14,002 bases of DNA, taken from NCBI GenBank assembly GCA_036011305.1, contig DASCNA010000103.1:1-14002 (forward strand), given 5' to 3'. Origin of the DNA: DASCNA01 sp036011305. GTDB lineage: Bacteria; Verrucomicrobiota; Lentisphaeria; Victivallales; GWF2-38-69. Shown in pieces: positions 6,360 to 13,991 of this stretch (position 1 is its first letter; each line of letters begins with the position of its first letter). Under the pieces are notes generated by a model. It was given only the letters and a program-made list of their open reading frames with translations. It made no database searches and was not told the DNA's origin. The position numbers were made by a program, and so were the translations under genes.

Positions 6360-9300
6360 ATGATATACCTAATTATGGAAAAAAATATAAAAAATCATGA
6401 AAACGAACTGCTTCTAATAGATAGGCGAAGATTAAGCTCACTTAGAAGAAAAATTAACAATTATAATAAACAAAATAAAAATGTTGAAAAATTACAAACA
6501 GCTTTTAATAAATTAAAAAATGAAGCTATACAAAGATTTTCAAGGAAAAGGAATACAGTTCTCAAAGTAAATTATCCAAATAATCTACCAATAACAAATA
6601 AAGTTGAACAAATAAAAAATACAGTATCTGAAAATCAAGTAATAATTGTTTGCGGTACGACAGGATCAGGTAAAACAACTCAGCTCCCTAAAATGCTGTA
6701 TAATTTAGGCTATGGAAAATTTGGCAGAATTGGATGCACACAGCCTAGACGCTTAGCCGCTACAGGCATGGCCAGAAGAGTAGCACTGGAAATGGATACT
6801 CCCTACGGCAAAGGAGTTGGTTGCCAGGTTAGGTTTAATAATTCAACTTCAGATGAAACTTATATAAAATTCATGACTGACGGAATTTTACTTTCGGAAA
6901 CAATCAATGATAAACTGCTTTTACAGTACGATGCATTAATTATTGATGAAGCACATGAGAGAAGTTTAAATATAGATTTTATTTTAGGTTATATTAAGCA
7001 AATATTAATAAAAAGACCTGATTTTAAAATAATAATCAGTTCAGCAACACTTGATGCGGAAAGTTTTTCAGCTTTCTTCAATGAAGCTCCAATAATAACA
7101 GTTGAAGGCAAGGTCTATCCCATTGAAGATTTTTTCCTACCGCATTTAAGTGAAGAAGAAGACTTATCTTCTCATATTTTAAGAGCTGTAAACTGGATAT
7201 CAGACCTAGATAATGAAGGAGATATTTTAACTTTTCTCCCCGGAGAAAGAGAAATTAGGGATGCTGTGGATATTCTTAACGGACAAAAATGGAAAAACAG
7301 TGAGATTCTACCATTGTTCGGAAGGTTAAATATCAGTGAGCAACAACGTGTTTTTAAAACCGGCAATAGAAGAAGAATTATTTTATCTACGAATGTCGCA
7401 GAAACATCAATAACTATTCCAGGAATCAGTTATGTAATTGATTCAGGTTTAGTTCGTCTAAACAGATACAATGCCAAAACCCATGTGCAATCACTGCAGG
7501 TAGAACATATTTCTCAAGCAAGTTCAAAACAGAGACGCGGTAGATGCGGTCGTGTTTCAGACGGTATTTGTGTTTATCTCTACGACAAGGAAACTTTGGA
7601 AGATTCACCTCAGTTCACAGACCCTGAAATTTGCCGTTCGTCCCTCGCGGGCGTAATTTTACAAATGAAAACACTAAACCTCCCTGCCCTGAATGAATTT
7701 CCACTTATTGATACGCCAAAAGCATCGTTAATAAGTGAAGGCTACAGAATTCTTAGAGATATAGAAGCAATTGATAAAGATTATGAATTAACAGAGAATG
7801 GCAGAACTGTATCGAAATTTCCAATAGATCCCCACTTAGCTAAAATCATTATAAGCAGTCAAAAATATAATGTTTTACATGAAATTTTAATTATAGTATC
7901 ATTTCTGTGCATGCAGGATCCAAAAGAAAGACATCCTGAAAAACAAACAGCCGCAGATCAGGCTCATAAGCAGTGGATTAATGAAGATTCCGATTTTATC
8001 GCTATTTTAAATTTATGGAATTTTGTACAGAGAGCAATTGATGCTAAATCATCAAATAATCAGATAAAAAAATTATGTAGGGATAACTTCGTAAACTTCA
8101 GAAGAATAAAAGAATGGATCAATCTATACAATGATTTATCTGACATAATAAAAGAGCTTAAATGGGGTACTAAACTAAAGACAAAACAGGCTGATTATAC
8201 AAATAAATTCGAAGAAATTCACTGCAGTTTGTTATCAGGCTTTCCTGACAATATAAGCATAAAGGGTGAAAATAATCAGTATATAGGAACCAGAAACAGA
8301 AAGTTTAATGTTTTTCCTGGTTCTGTCTTATTTAAACTAAAACCTAAATGGATGATCTCTTTTGCTCTTATTGAGACTACTAAACTTTATGCAAGAATGA
8401 ATGCAGTAATAGATCCTGAGTGGGTAGAGAAAACAGTTAAACATTTATGTAAATACAGCTACTCAAACATTGAGTGGGACAGTAACAGAGGTTTTGTCAC
8501 AGCCCAAGAAGCAGTTATATTCCGGGGATTACAAGTGCATAGCGGAAGGAAAATTCATTACGGCAGAATAAACTCTGCAGAAACAAGAAATATTTTTATT
8601 AGGGATGCTATAGTTCCGGGAAATATTCATATAAGAAACAGATGGCTTAAAGAACACTTGAAACTGTTAAAAACAATTACATCACTAGAAAACAAAATAA
8701 GAAGGCCAAATGCACTTTTAGATACAGAAGCCATATATATTCACTATGACAAACAGATTCCTGATAATATCTATACTTCTAAAGCATTTGACAGATGGGT
8801 ATGGAAGAGCAGTAAAAACATAGCCATAAATATTAACGAAGCTATGATTCCTCAAATGACGCCGATACAATGGTCCGACTTTCCTGATAAATTAAAATTT
8901 TTCGACTGTGAGTTTAAAATTAAATATAAATTCAATCCGGGAGAAAATAATGACGGCATTATTTTATTCTGTAAAAATAATAAACTTCATCAGCTTCCAG
9001 ATTGGTGTTTAGACTGGATTGTTCCAGGCTGGCTGCCAGAAAAGATTAAATTACTTATCAAAACTCTTCCGAAACAACTGAGAATTGCCTGCAACCCAAT
9101 ACATAGCGTAATAAATGAATTTCTGAATTATATCAAACATAATCCTGAATTCAGAGAACAGCACCTGATAATCGCCATGAGTGAATTTTTAGTGAGAGAA
9201 AAAGATATTATTGTTAATCCTGATGATTTCGATATTGAAAGGATCCCAGGATATTTAAAGATGAAAATAGCTGAAATTGATGATAATAATAAAATCATTA

Positions 9301-10250
9301 AAATTTCCGAACATATACCTTTAAGAAACCAAATCTCGCCACGTCTCAGTTCAGAGCTTGATGGTATACAGGAGTGGATTTATACACAGAAAACCGATTG
9401 GCCGGCAGGTCCTGTTCCTGAAAAAATTAAAATAGGTGAAAATTCTAAATTAATAGGATATCCTGCACTTGTCGATGAGATTGATTCTATTGGCCAGCAT
9501 GTCTTTATGAATAGCAATGAAGCAGAAGCCAACCATAAACTGGGTTTGATACGATTATTTAAACTGCACTACAGTGAACAAATTAAATTTTTAACTAAGA
9601 AATTACCGATTAACAAATCTGCTATATTAACATTAGGATACATATATAATAATGATTCTTATAAAGAACAATTTATAAACAATGTTATTTATAACACTTT
9701 ATCCGATAATTATTTTGTCTCTATCAGAGATAAAGTAACTTTTGATAGACAGTCAGAACATGCCCTCTCTTCTTTATTTGTACAGTCTGAAAAATTAGGT
9801 GCAATTATCAATACTTTACTCAATGAAAGAGATATGATAATTAATAAACTGAATTACATATTTGAAGCTGATAAAAGTGTCGATGATATATCTAGTCAAC
9901 TCGATTTTCTATTTAAGCCTGATTTTGTCAAAACAGATATGATTTGGACAAAATATGCTAAATACCTTAAAGCACTATTAATAAGAATTGACAGGCTTAA
10001 ATACTCTAGAGAAAAAGATTTGAATAAACTGCAGGATCTCATCCCGTATCAAAAGAAACTTGATGAATTTTTAATTACTTGTAAGAACACTGATAACGCC
10101 TACGATTTGCAATACTATGCCTGGCTTCTACAGGAATACAGAATTAAAATTTTTGCCCCAGAAGTACAGACAAACGAGAAGGTTTCAGCAAAAATATTGG
10201 ATAATGCATGGGATGCAGCACTAAATGACAGATTAAAATTCCAAAATTAG
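6360..10250 (+). CDS. hrpA: ATP-dependent RNA helicase HrpA (DEAH box)
   Basis: The 1296-residue protein matches full-length bacterial HrpA (about 1300 in E. coli). In E. coli, HrpA is linked to mRNA processing and to rescue of stalled ribosomes. After a charged N-terminal coil-like region (1-75) comes the DExH core: Walker A GTTGSGKT at 99-106, TQPRRLAA at 127-134, DEAH at 196-199, SAT at 228-230, STNVAETSIT at 343-352 and QRRGRCGR at 391-398. Then follow the HA2/ratchet region (about 430-540), an OB-fold region (about 600-700) and a long DUF3418-type C-terminus to the end, which separates HrpA from the shorter HrpB. The start is uncertain. ATG 6360 adds five residues (MIYLI) to the more natural-looking ATG at 6375 (MEKNIKN). 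Neither has a nearby Shine-Dalgarno, and the first abuts the upstream hairpin. The reading frame is intact throughout. It shows no link with its neighbours' functions. Confidence 0.96.
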   Translation: MIYLIMEKNIKNHENELLLIDRRRLSSLRRKINNYNKQNKNVEKLQTAFNKLKNEAIQRFSRKRNTVLKVNYPNNLPITNKVEQIKNTVSENQVIIVCGTTGSGKTTQLPKMLYNLGYGKFGRIGCTQPRRLAATGMARRVALEMDTPYGKGVGCQVRFNNSTSDETYIKFMTDGILLSETINDKLLLQYDALIIDEAHERSLNIDFILGYIKQILIKRPDFKIIISSATLDAESFSAFFNEAPIITVEGKVYPIEDFFLPHLSEEEDLSSHILRAVNWISDLDNEGDILTFLPGEREIRDAVDILNGQKWKNSEILPLFGRLNISEQQRVFKTGNRRRIILSTNVAETSITIPGISYVIDSGLVRLNRYNAKTHVQSLQVEHISQASSKQRRGRCGRVSDGICVYLYDKETLEDSPQFTDPEICRSSLAGVILQMKTLNLPALNEFPLIDTPKASLISEGYRILRDIEAIDKDYELTENGRTVSKFPIDPHLAKIIISSQKYNVLHEILIIVSFLCMQDPKERHPEKQTAADQAHKQWINEDSDFIAILNLWNFVQRAIDAKSSNNQIKKLCRDNFVNFRRIKEWINLYNDLSDIIKELKWGTKLKTKQADYTNKFEEIHCSLLSGFPDNISIKGENNQYIGTRNRKFNVFPGSVLFKLKPKWMISFALIETTKLYARMNAVIDPEWVEKTVKHLCKYSYSNIEWDSNRGFVTAQEAVIFRGLQVHSGRKIHYGRINSAETRNIFIRDAIVPGNIHIRNRWLKEHLKLLKTITSLENKIRRPNALLDTEAIYIHYDKQIPDNIYTSKAFDRWVWKSSKNIAININEAMIPQMTPIQWSDFPDKLKFFDCEFKIKYKFNPGENNDGIILFCKNNKLHQLPDWCLDWIVPGWLPEKIKLLIKTLPKQLRIACNPIHSVINEFLNYIKHNPEFREQHLIIAMSEFLVREKDIIVNPDDFDIERIPGYLKMKIAEIDDNNKIIKISEHIPLRNQISPRLSSELDGIQEWIYTQKTDWPAGPVPEKIKIGENSKLIGYPALVDEIDSIGQHVFMNSNEAEANHKLGLIRLFKLHYSEQIKFLTKKLPINKSAILTLGYIYNNDSYKEQFINNVIYNTLSDNYFVSIRDKVTFDRQSEHALSSLFVQSEKLGAIINTLLNERDMIINKLNYIFEADKSVDDISSQLDFLFKPDFVKTDMIWTKYAKYLKALLIRIDRLKYSREKDLNKLQDLIPYQKKLDEFLITCKNTDNAYDLQYYAWLLQEYRIKIFAPEVQTNEKVSAKILDNAWDAALNDRLKFQN

Positions 10251-10394
10251 AATTAATAAATAATAATCATAACCGGCACGCTTACTAGTATTTAGAAAAT
10301 TATACGTTATAAATGTTAAAAACTGAATCAGCCTATCGAATTGACTTTTATATATAAACTGTTAGGTTTTACTACTTCAATAAGAACTTCCAGC

Positions 10395-10401
10395 TAAGGA
10401 G
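10395..10401 (+). promoter_or_regulatory. Strong ribosome-binding site of the 585-aa glycosyltransferase gene
   Basis: TAAGGAG lies 6 nt before the ATG at 10408, a near-ideal Shine-Dalgarno. It favours the first of two consecutive ATG codons (10408 and 10411) and shows that the ribosomes of this organism recognise the canonical sequence. Confidence 0.75.
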
Positions 10402-10407
10402 TACTAT

Positions 10408-12165
10408 ATGATGAATATGAATAATAATTTAAATATTCTTCGTGAAAAATTAAATAAAACCAAAATTAAGAACTGGAATGATATATCTCTGTTTTTAGAT
10501 CAGATAAAATCTGAAAAACATAATAAACAGGTTCACAAAAATCTATATAAAGCTTTATCAAAAGGTATAGCTTTCATCACTTTTGATTACGGCATTGACG
10601 GTGTTTCAATTGAAATACAAAAATATGCACAAAGCCTCGAGTTATTATTTAAAAAAGAAACCTGTAATAAAGTACCTCTTCATTTTATCGGGGGCGATTT
10701 TTATGATAAGGCAGACACAGTCCTTTCTCAGGAATGGAATCGCTTTCAGGTTCCAAACATGAATGGTTGGTCTAAATGGTCTAACGGAAAATGGTTCTCT
10801 AAACTTTTCTATGAAGACATGCCTGAAAAAAGTGAAATATCCACTCAAATGGCTCAGGAAATATGGAACCAGTCGGTAAACTTTGTAGACCAGCTTGGAA
10901 AATATATTACTGATAACAATATAAATCTTTTAATACCGGTAAATATCTGCACTAACCCCGGGAACCCGGCTATTACCCTAGCTGTAACAATACTAACTGA
11001 AGCCTTAGGCATGTTTGTTATTTCATCCAATCATGATTACTATTGGGAAGGTGGAAAATCAGATAGGTCTAAAGATGAAAACCCAGGACCAAGAGACCAT
11101 TTTTTCAAAAACCATACTAACACAGAATTTTTCAATCTTTTTAAAAGACTTTATCCATGGAACGGTAAAAATTGGCTCCAGGTAAACATAAATGAACCTC
11201 AATCCGAAGCTCTTATTAAAAAATTTGGTTTTCCTCAAAAAAATGTTTTTGAATTAAGCTCATGTATAAGTAATAAATTTCTGAATAAATATAAGAAGAA
11301 AGAAATAATATCGGCCCGTGAAAGAATGGCTTATATTTTATCTGACGGCTCTCCCGTCATTCATCCTACAGAAATAAGCAACCACCTTGAAAATCTGCAT
11401 GACTGGATGAAAAATCAAAAACCTATTGTATGTGGTAATAAAGAAAATCAATCACTGGATCCAACTTCCAAAGGAACAGTTTACTGCCTGCAGCCAACTC
11501 GTATAATAGGAAGAAAACGAATATACAAAGATCTTAAAATTTTAACAGCCCTGTTAAACCATGAGAAACTGAATAATGCCTTTAAGGAAGGAAAAATAAC
11601 ACAGCTCATTCTTCACATAACTGGACCGGTACCTATTGAGCATCAAAAAGATTTGGAAAAAGTTTTATATGCCTATAAAAATTTATGCATAAGTGTTGAT
11701 GAAGAAATTGCTGATAAAGTATTCATAGCATTTTCTGTTGGCACTGAAAACCATCCGGCTCTTAAGAAAAACGGCTTAGAAAAGTTATGTATTGAAGATA
11801 TTTACAAATTAGCAGATATTATACTGTTCCCTAGTGAAACTGAAGGTCGGGGATTACCAATAATAGAATCAAGCGCATGCGGTATACCAATTGTATGCAG
11901 CAGATATTACCCTGAAGAAGTTTTTGATGCTGTAATAGGCAGAGAACTTAAAAAAAGCAGAAGAATTAAATATATACTTTTCCCGGAAAATGATAACTAC
12001 AAAGCTAAACTCTTAAATAAGATTTCAGAAATTCTTTTAAATAGAGAATACAGAAAAATATATTCAATTCACAACAGAAAAGCGGTAAAAAAACGTTTTG
12101 GAATAAAAATGCTTGTAAATAAATTTGATGATTTTATTCAAATTTTTCAAAATGATTCAATTTAG
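10408..12165 (+). CDS. Long GT-B glycosyltransferase (GT4-like), substrate unknown
   Basis: This 585-residue, apparently soluble protein has no signal peptide or membrane segment. Residues 1-53 are a polar, Lys/Asn-rich extension. The GT-B N-terminal lobe begins at IAFITFDYGIDGVSIEIQ (54-71). A central aromatic-rich stretch (about 110-260) includes SSNHDYYWEGG (206-216), the segment around PGPRDHFF (226-233) and LYPWNGKNW (248-256). The nucleotide-sugar lobe starts near 357 with CLQPTRIIGRKRIY, holding the Arg/Lys pair expected at the donor phosphate site. It continues with HITGPVP (403-409) and ends with ETEGRGLPIIE (477-487), where Glu479 and Glu487 form the E-x7-E motif of retaining GT4 enzymes. 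It is much longer than the usual 350-420 residues. The next glycosyltransferase follows after 9 nt, so the two probably act in one pathway, such as a surface glycan or a glycosylated small molecule. Donor and acceptor cannot be named. Confidence 0.85.
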   Translation: MMNMNNNLNILREKLNKTKIKNWNDISLFLDQIKSEKHNKQVHKNLYKALSKGIAFITFDYGIDGVSIEIQKYAQSLELLFKKETCNKVPLHFIGGDFYDKADTVLSQEWNRFQVPNMNGWSKWSNGKWFSKLFYEDMPEKSEISTQMAQEIWNQSVNFVDQLGKYITDNNINLLIPVNICTNPGNPAITLAVTILTEALGMFVISSNHDYYWEGGKSDRSKDENPGPRDHFFKNHTNTEFFNLFKRLYPWNGKNWLQVNINEPQSEALIKKFGFPQKNVFELSSCISNKFLNKYKKKEIISARERMAYILSDGSPVIHPTEISNHLENLHDWMKNQKPIVCGNKENQSLDPTSKGTVYCLQPTRIIGRKRIYKDLKILTALLNHEKLNNAFKEGKITQLILHITGPVPIEHQKDLEKVLYAYKNLCISVDEEIADKVFIAFSVGTENHPALKKNGLEKLCIEDIYKLADIILFPSETEGRGLPIIESSACGIPIVCSRYYPEEVFDAVIGRELKKSRRIKYILFPENDNYKAKLLNKISEILLNREYRKIYSIHNRKAVKKRFGIKMLVNKFDDFIQIFQNDSI

Positions 12166-12172
12166 GAGAGAG
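12164..12172 (+). promoter_or_regulatory. Ribosome-binding site overlapping the preceding stop codon
   Basis: AGGAGAGAG starts within the TAG stop of the upstream glycosyltransferase gene (12163-12165) and lies just before the ATG at 12175. This arrangement favours translational coupling, so the two enzymes are likely made together. Confidence 0.75.
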
Positions 12173-12174
12173 AT

Positions 12175-13293
12175 ATGAAAATAGGATTCATTGAAGATAC
12201 TCATTTACGTGGAGGAACACAGATTTGGGTTGAGGAAGCAACAAAATTTTTAATTAACTGTGGTGAAGAAGTAAATATTATTGCTCCTGAAAACAGCTTT
12301 GTTGCAAACGAATGTAAAAAGCATGGAGCAAATATATATACTTATGATTGGGATGATATTGTTAAAAACAAAAGTAAATATAAGCCAAACTGGATTGAAG
12401 GTTTAAGGAATTCGGATGTAGCTGTCTGTACCGTTCATCCTCCACGCGGCAGTTTCCACTGCTCTGTGTTTGGCGCAGAGTGTATTAAACAGGCAGATTT
12501 ACAAACAACACTGATTCCAAAAACAGGAACAATTGTTCCTGAATACCTTAGGGAGTTTTACGTTCCCGATGAAACAATAAATTCAACAGTTATATCTATT
12601 ACAGACTTTACACGAAAATATTTAATTGATACGTATAAGATTCCTGCTAAAAAAGTAGAATTAATATATCAGGGAACAGAAGTTGATAGATTTACTTCAA
12701 CAGATGAAACTAAACTTGAGGCAGTAAAAAGATACCCTCTACCAGAAAAGGCTGGTCCGATTTTAGGTTCAGTAGGATCATTTGAAGAAAGAAAAGGCCA
12801 AGTTATTTTATTAGACGCGGTAAAAAAGTTGTCAAAAACAACAATTCCTAATATTCATGCGATGCTTGTAGGAGATGGCCCTGATGAAGAAATGCTTAAA
12901 AATAAAGTAAAGGAAATGGAACTTGAAAATAATATTTCATTTTTCCCATTTACCAGAGAACCTAATTTCATTTTTGAAAGATTAGATATATTGACACTGC
13001 CAAGCCTTTATAAAGAAGGTCTTCCAAATGTATTACTGGAAGCAATGTCAATGAATCTTCCTTGTATTGCATCAAAAATGGCTGGTATTCCGGAAATTAT
13101 TTTTAACGGCAAAACAGGTTATATGGTAAAACCAGGTGATGCTGACCAATTAGTATCTGCGATTTCTGAGTTATGGTCTGATAAGGCAAGATATAAGATG
13201 ATGGGAATCAATGCGAGAAAACTAATGAAAGAGCAATTTGACAAGAAAAATCAGTTTAATGAATTTCTAAAATATTTTAAAAGTTTAAAATAA
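12175..13293 (+). CDS. GT4 family glycosyltransferase
   Basis: This is a standard 372-residue GT-B retaining glycosyltransferase acting in the cytoplasm or at the inner membrane face. The N-terminal lobe opens with MKIGFIEDTHLRGGTQIWVEE, where GGTQ (13-16) is the Gly-rich acceptor-lobe loop. The C-terminal lobe starts near 195 with ILGSVGSFEERKGQ; Arg206 and Lys207 are the expected donor-phosphate contacts. It continues with MLVGDGPDEEML (230-241) and LPSLYKEGLPNVLLEAMS (275-292), in which Glu281 and Glu289 make the E-x7-E motif, and ends with GIPEII and NGKTGYMVKPGDADQL (311-326). It resembles the many GT4 enzymes of capsule, O-antigen and exopolysaccharide clusters; the exact sugar is not predictable. 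It is the second gene of a two-gene unit, 9 nt after the longer glycosyltransferase. A T-run follows it at about 13319. Confidence 0.93.
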   Translation: MKIGFIEDTHLRGGTQIWVEEATKFLINCGEEVNIIAPENSFVANECKKHGANIYTYDWDDIVKNKSKYKPNWIEGLRNSDVAVCTVHPPRGSFHCSVFGAECIKQADLQTTLIPKTGTIVPEYLREFYVPDETINSTVISITDFTRKYLIDTYKIPAKKVELIYQGTEVDRFTSTDETKLEAVKRYPLPEKAGPILGSVGSFEERKGQVILLDAVKKLSKTTIPNIHAMLVGDGPDEEMLKNKVKEMELENNISFFPFTREPNFIFERLDILTLPSLYKEGLPNVLLEAMSMNLPCIASKMAGIPEIIFNGKTGYMVKPGDADQLVSAISELWSDKARYKMMGINARKLMKEQFDKKNQFNEFLKYFKSLK

Positions 13294-13328
13294 ATTCAAA
13301 TGTAACTAGATTTATTCATTTTTTTTTT
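13289..13328 (+). terminator. Weak AT-only hairpin plus T10 run, possible terminator of the glycosyltransferase pair
   Basis: AATAAAT (13289-13295) can pair with ATTTATT (13310-13316), and a run of ten T follows at 13319-13328. The stem is seven A-T pairs only and overlaps the stop codon, so it would be weak. The long T-run right after a gene end is the main support. Confidence 0.35.
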
Positions 13329-13389
13329 AATATTAATAGTATAAAATAATAGTTATATTTTTTGTCTTTAATAAAAATTTGCATAACTG

Positions 13390-13444
13390 AAAGGATATCA
13401 ATTATATGAAACAGAAAAAACTTTTGCTTTTAATGATATCCTTT
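13390..13444 (+). promoter_or_regulatory. Inverted repeat that would mask the lipoprotein ribosome-binding site
   Basis: AAAGGATATCA at 13390-13400 is perfectly complementary to TGATATCCTTT at 13434-13444. The left arm contains the AAAGGA Shine-Dalgarno-like sequence of the gene starting at 13406. The right arm is in codons about 10-13 of that gene. In the mRNA an 11-bp stem with a 33-nt loop, holding the start codon in the loop, could form and limit ribosome access. Whether it folds in the cell is not shown. Confidence 0.45.
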
Positions 13445-13948
13445 TTCTGTGTAATATTACTTTTATCCTCATGTAAAATCCTTGATAGCCTTTCCGGTTT
13501 TGACTCAAAGGAATTACCTTTATGGACAATCTCTGTAAATGAAATAGTAAAGTATCCGCGTGCAACTGTCGGAGAAAAAGAAGTTCCATCTTATAATCCA
13601 AAAGAGATAGAAAAAGTATGGATAAGAAGACATTATGAATTTAACTCAAGGTCTGTAGAAAAAATAACTCCGGTAGCAATTAAAGGCAAAGAAGGTTATT
13701 TTAATTTGAAAGTAAAATTAGACCGTCAGGGTACACTGGTTGGAATGAGATTATGCAATGATACTTCTCACCCTCCATGGGCATTACTTGTTGACGGTGT
13801 TTATTATCAATCAGTTACTTTTGCCAAAGCAAATAAAAGTGATGATTACAGCGAAATAATTATAAAAGGCTCTTTTGATAAAAAACTATCAGAATTACTG
13901 GAAAAATATGCAGAACCCAACTATGAACATTTTCATCCTAAAATATAA
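13406..13948 (+). CDS. Small lipoprotein, C-terminal half resembling a SecDF P1-head-like fold
   Basis: This is a 180-residue protein with a Lys-rich start, a hydrophobic signal segment and the lipobox L-S-S-Cys23, so it should be an exported lipoprotein. I do not recognise it as a named family. Residues 34-95 are polar, with KVWIRRHYEF near 70-79. Residues about 98-172 show this order: YFNLKVKLDRQGTLVGMRL, then WALLVDGVYYQSVTF (125-139), then SEIIIKGSFDKKLSELLEKY (149-168). This follows the pattern of the SecD periplasmic head domain: a strand of the form 'v.ld..G', 'lAivlDg.v.s.p', then 'I.G.fs..ea..La..L'. That likeness is my inference from pattern only. It lies 112 bp after the glycosyltransferase pair and has its own AAAGGA site, 10 nt before the ATG, inside an inverted repeat. 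No Sec genes are next to it. Confidence 0.8.
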   Translation: MKQKKLLLLMISFFCVILLLSSCKILDSLSGFDSKELPLWTISVNEIVKYPRATVGEKEVPSYNPKEIEKVWIRRHYEFNSRSVEKITPVAIKGKEGYFNLKVKLDRQGTLVGMRLCNDTSHPPWALLVDGVYYQSVTFAKANKSDDYSEIIIKGSFDKKLSELLEKYAEPNYEHFHPKI

Positions 13949-13991
13949 AACATAAAATTTACAATATTATTAAATATAGGAAAAATAAAAA

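Noticed and set aside
10341..10369. TTGACT as a -35 box before the long glycosyltransferase gene
   Set aside because: No acceptable -10 box occurs 16-18 nt downstream; the TATATA at 10349-10354 area is too close. The palindrome TTTATATATAAA at 10347-10358 is A/T-only.
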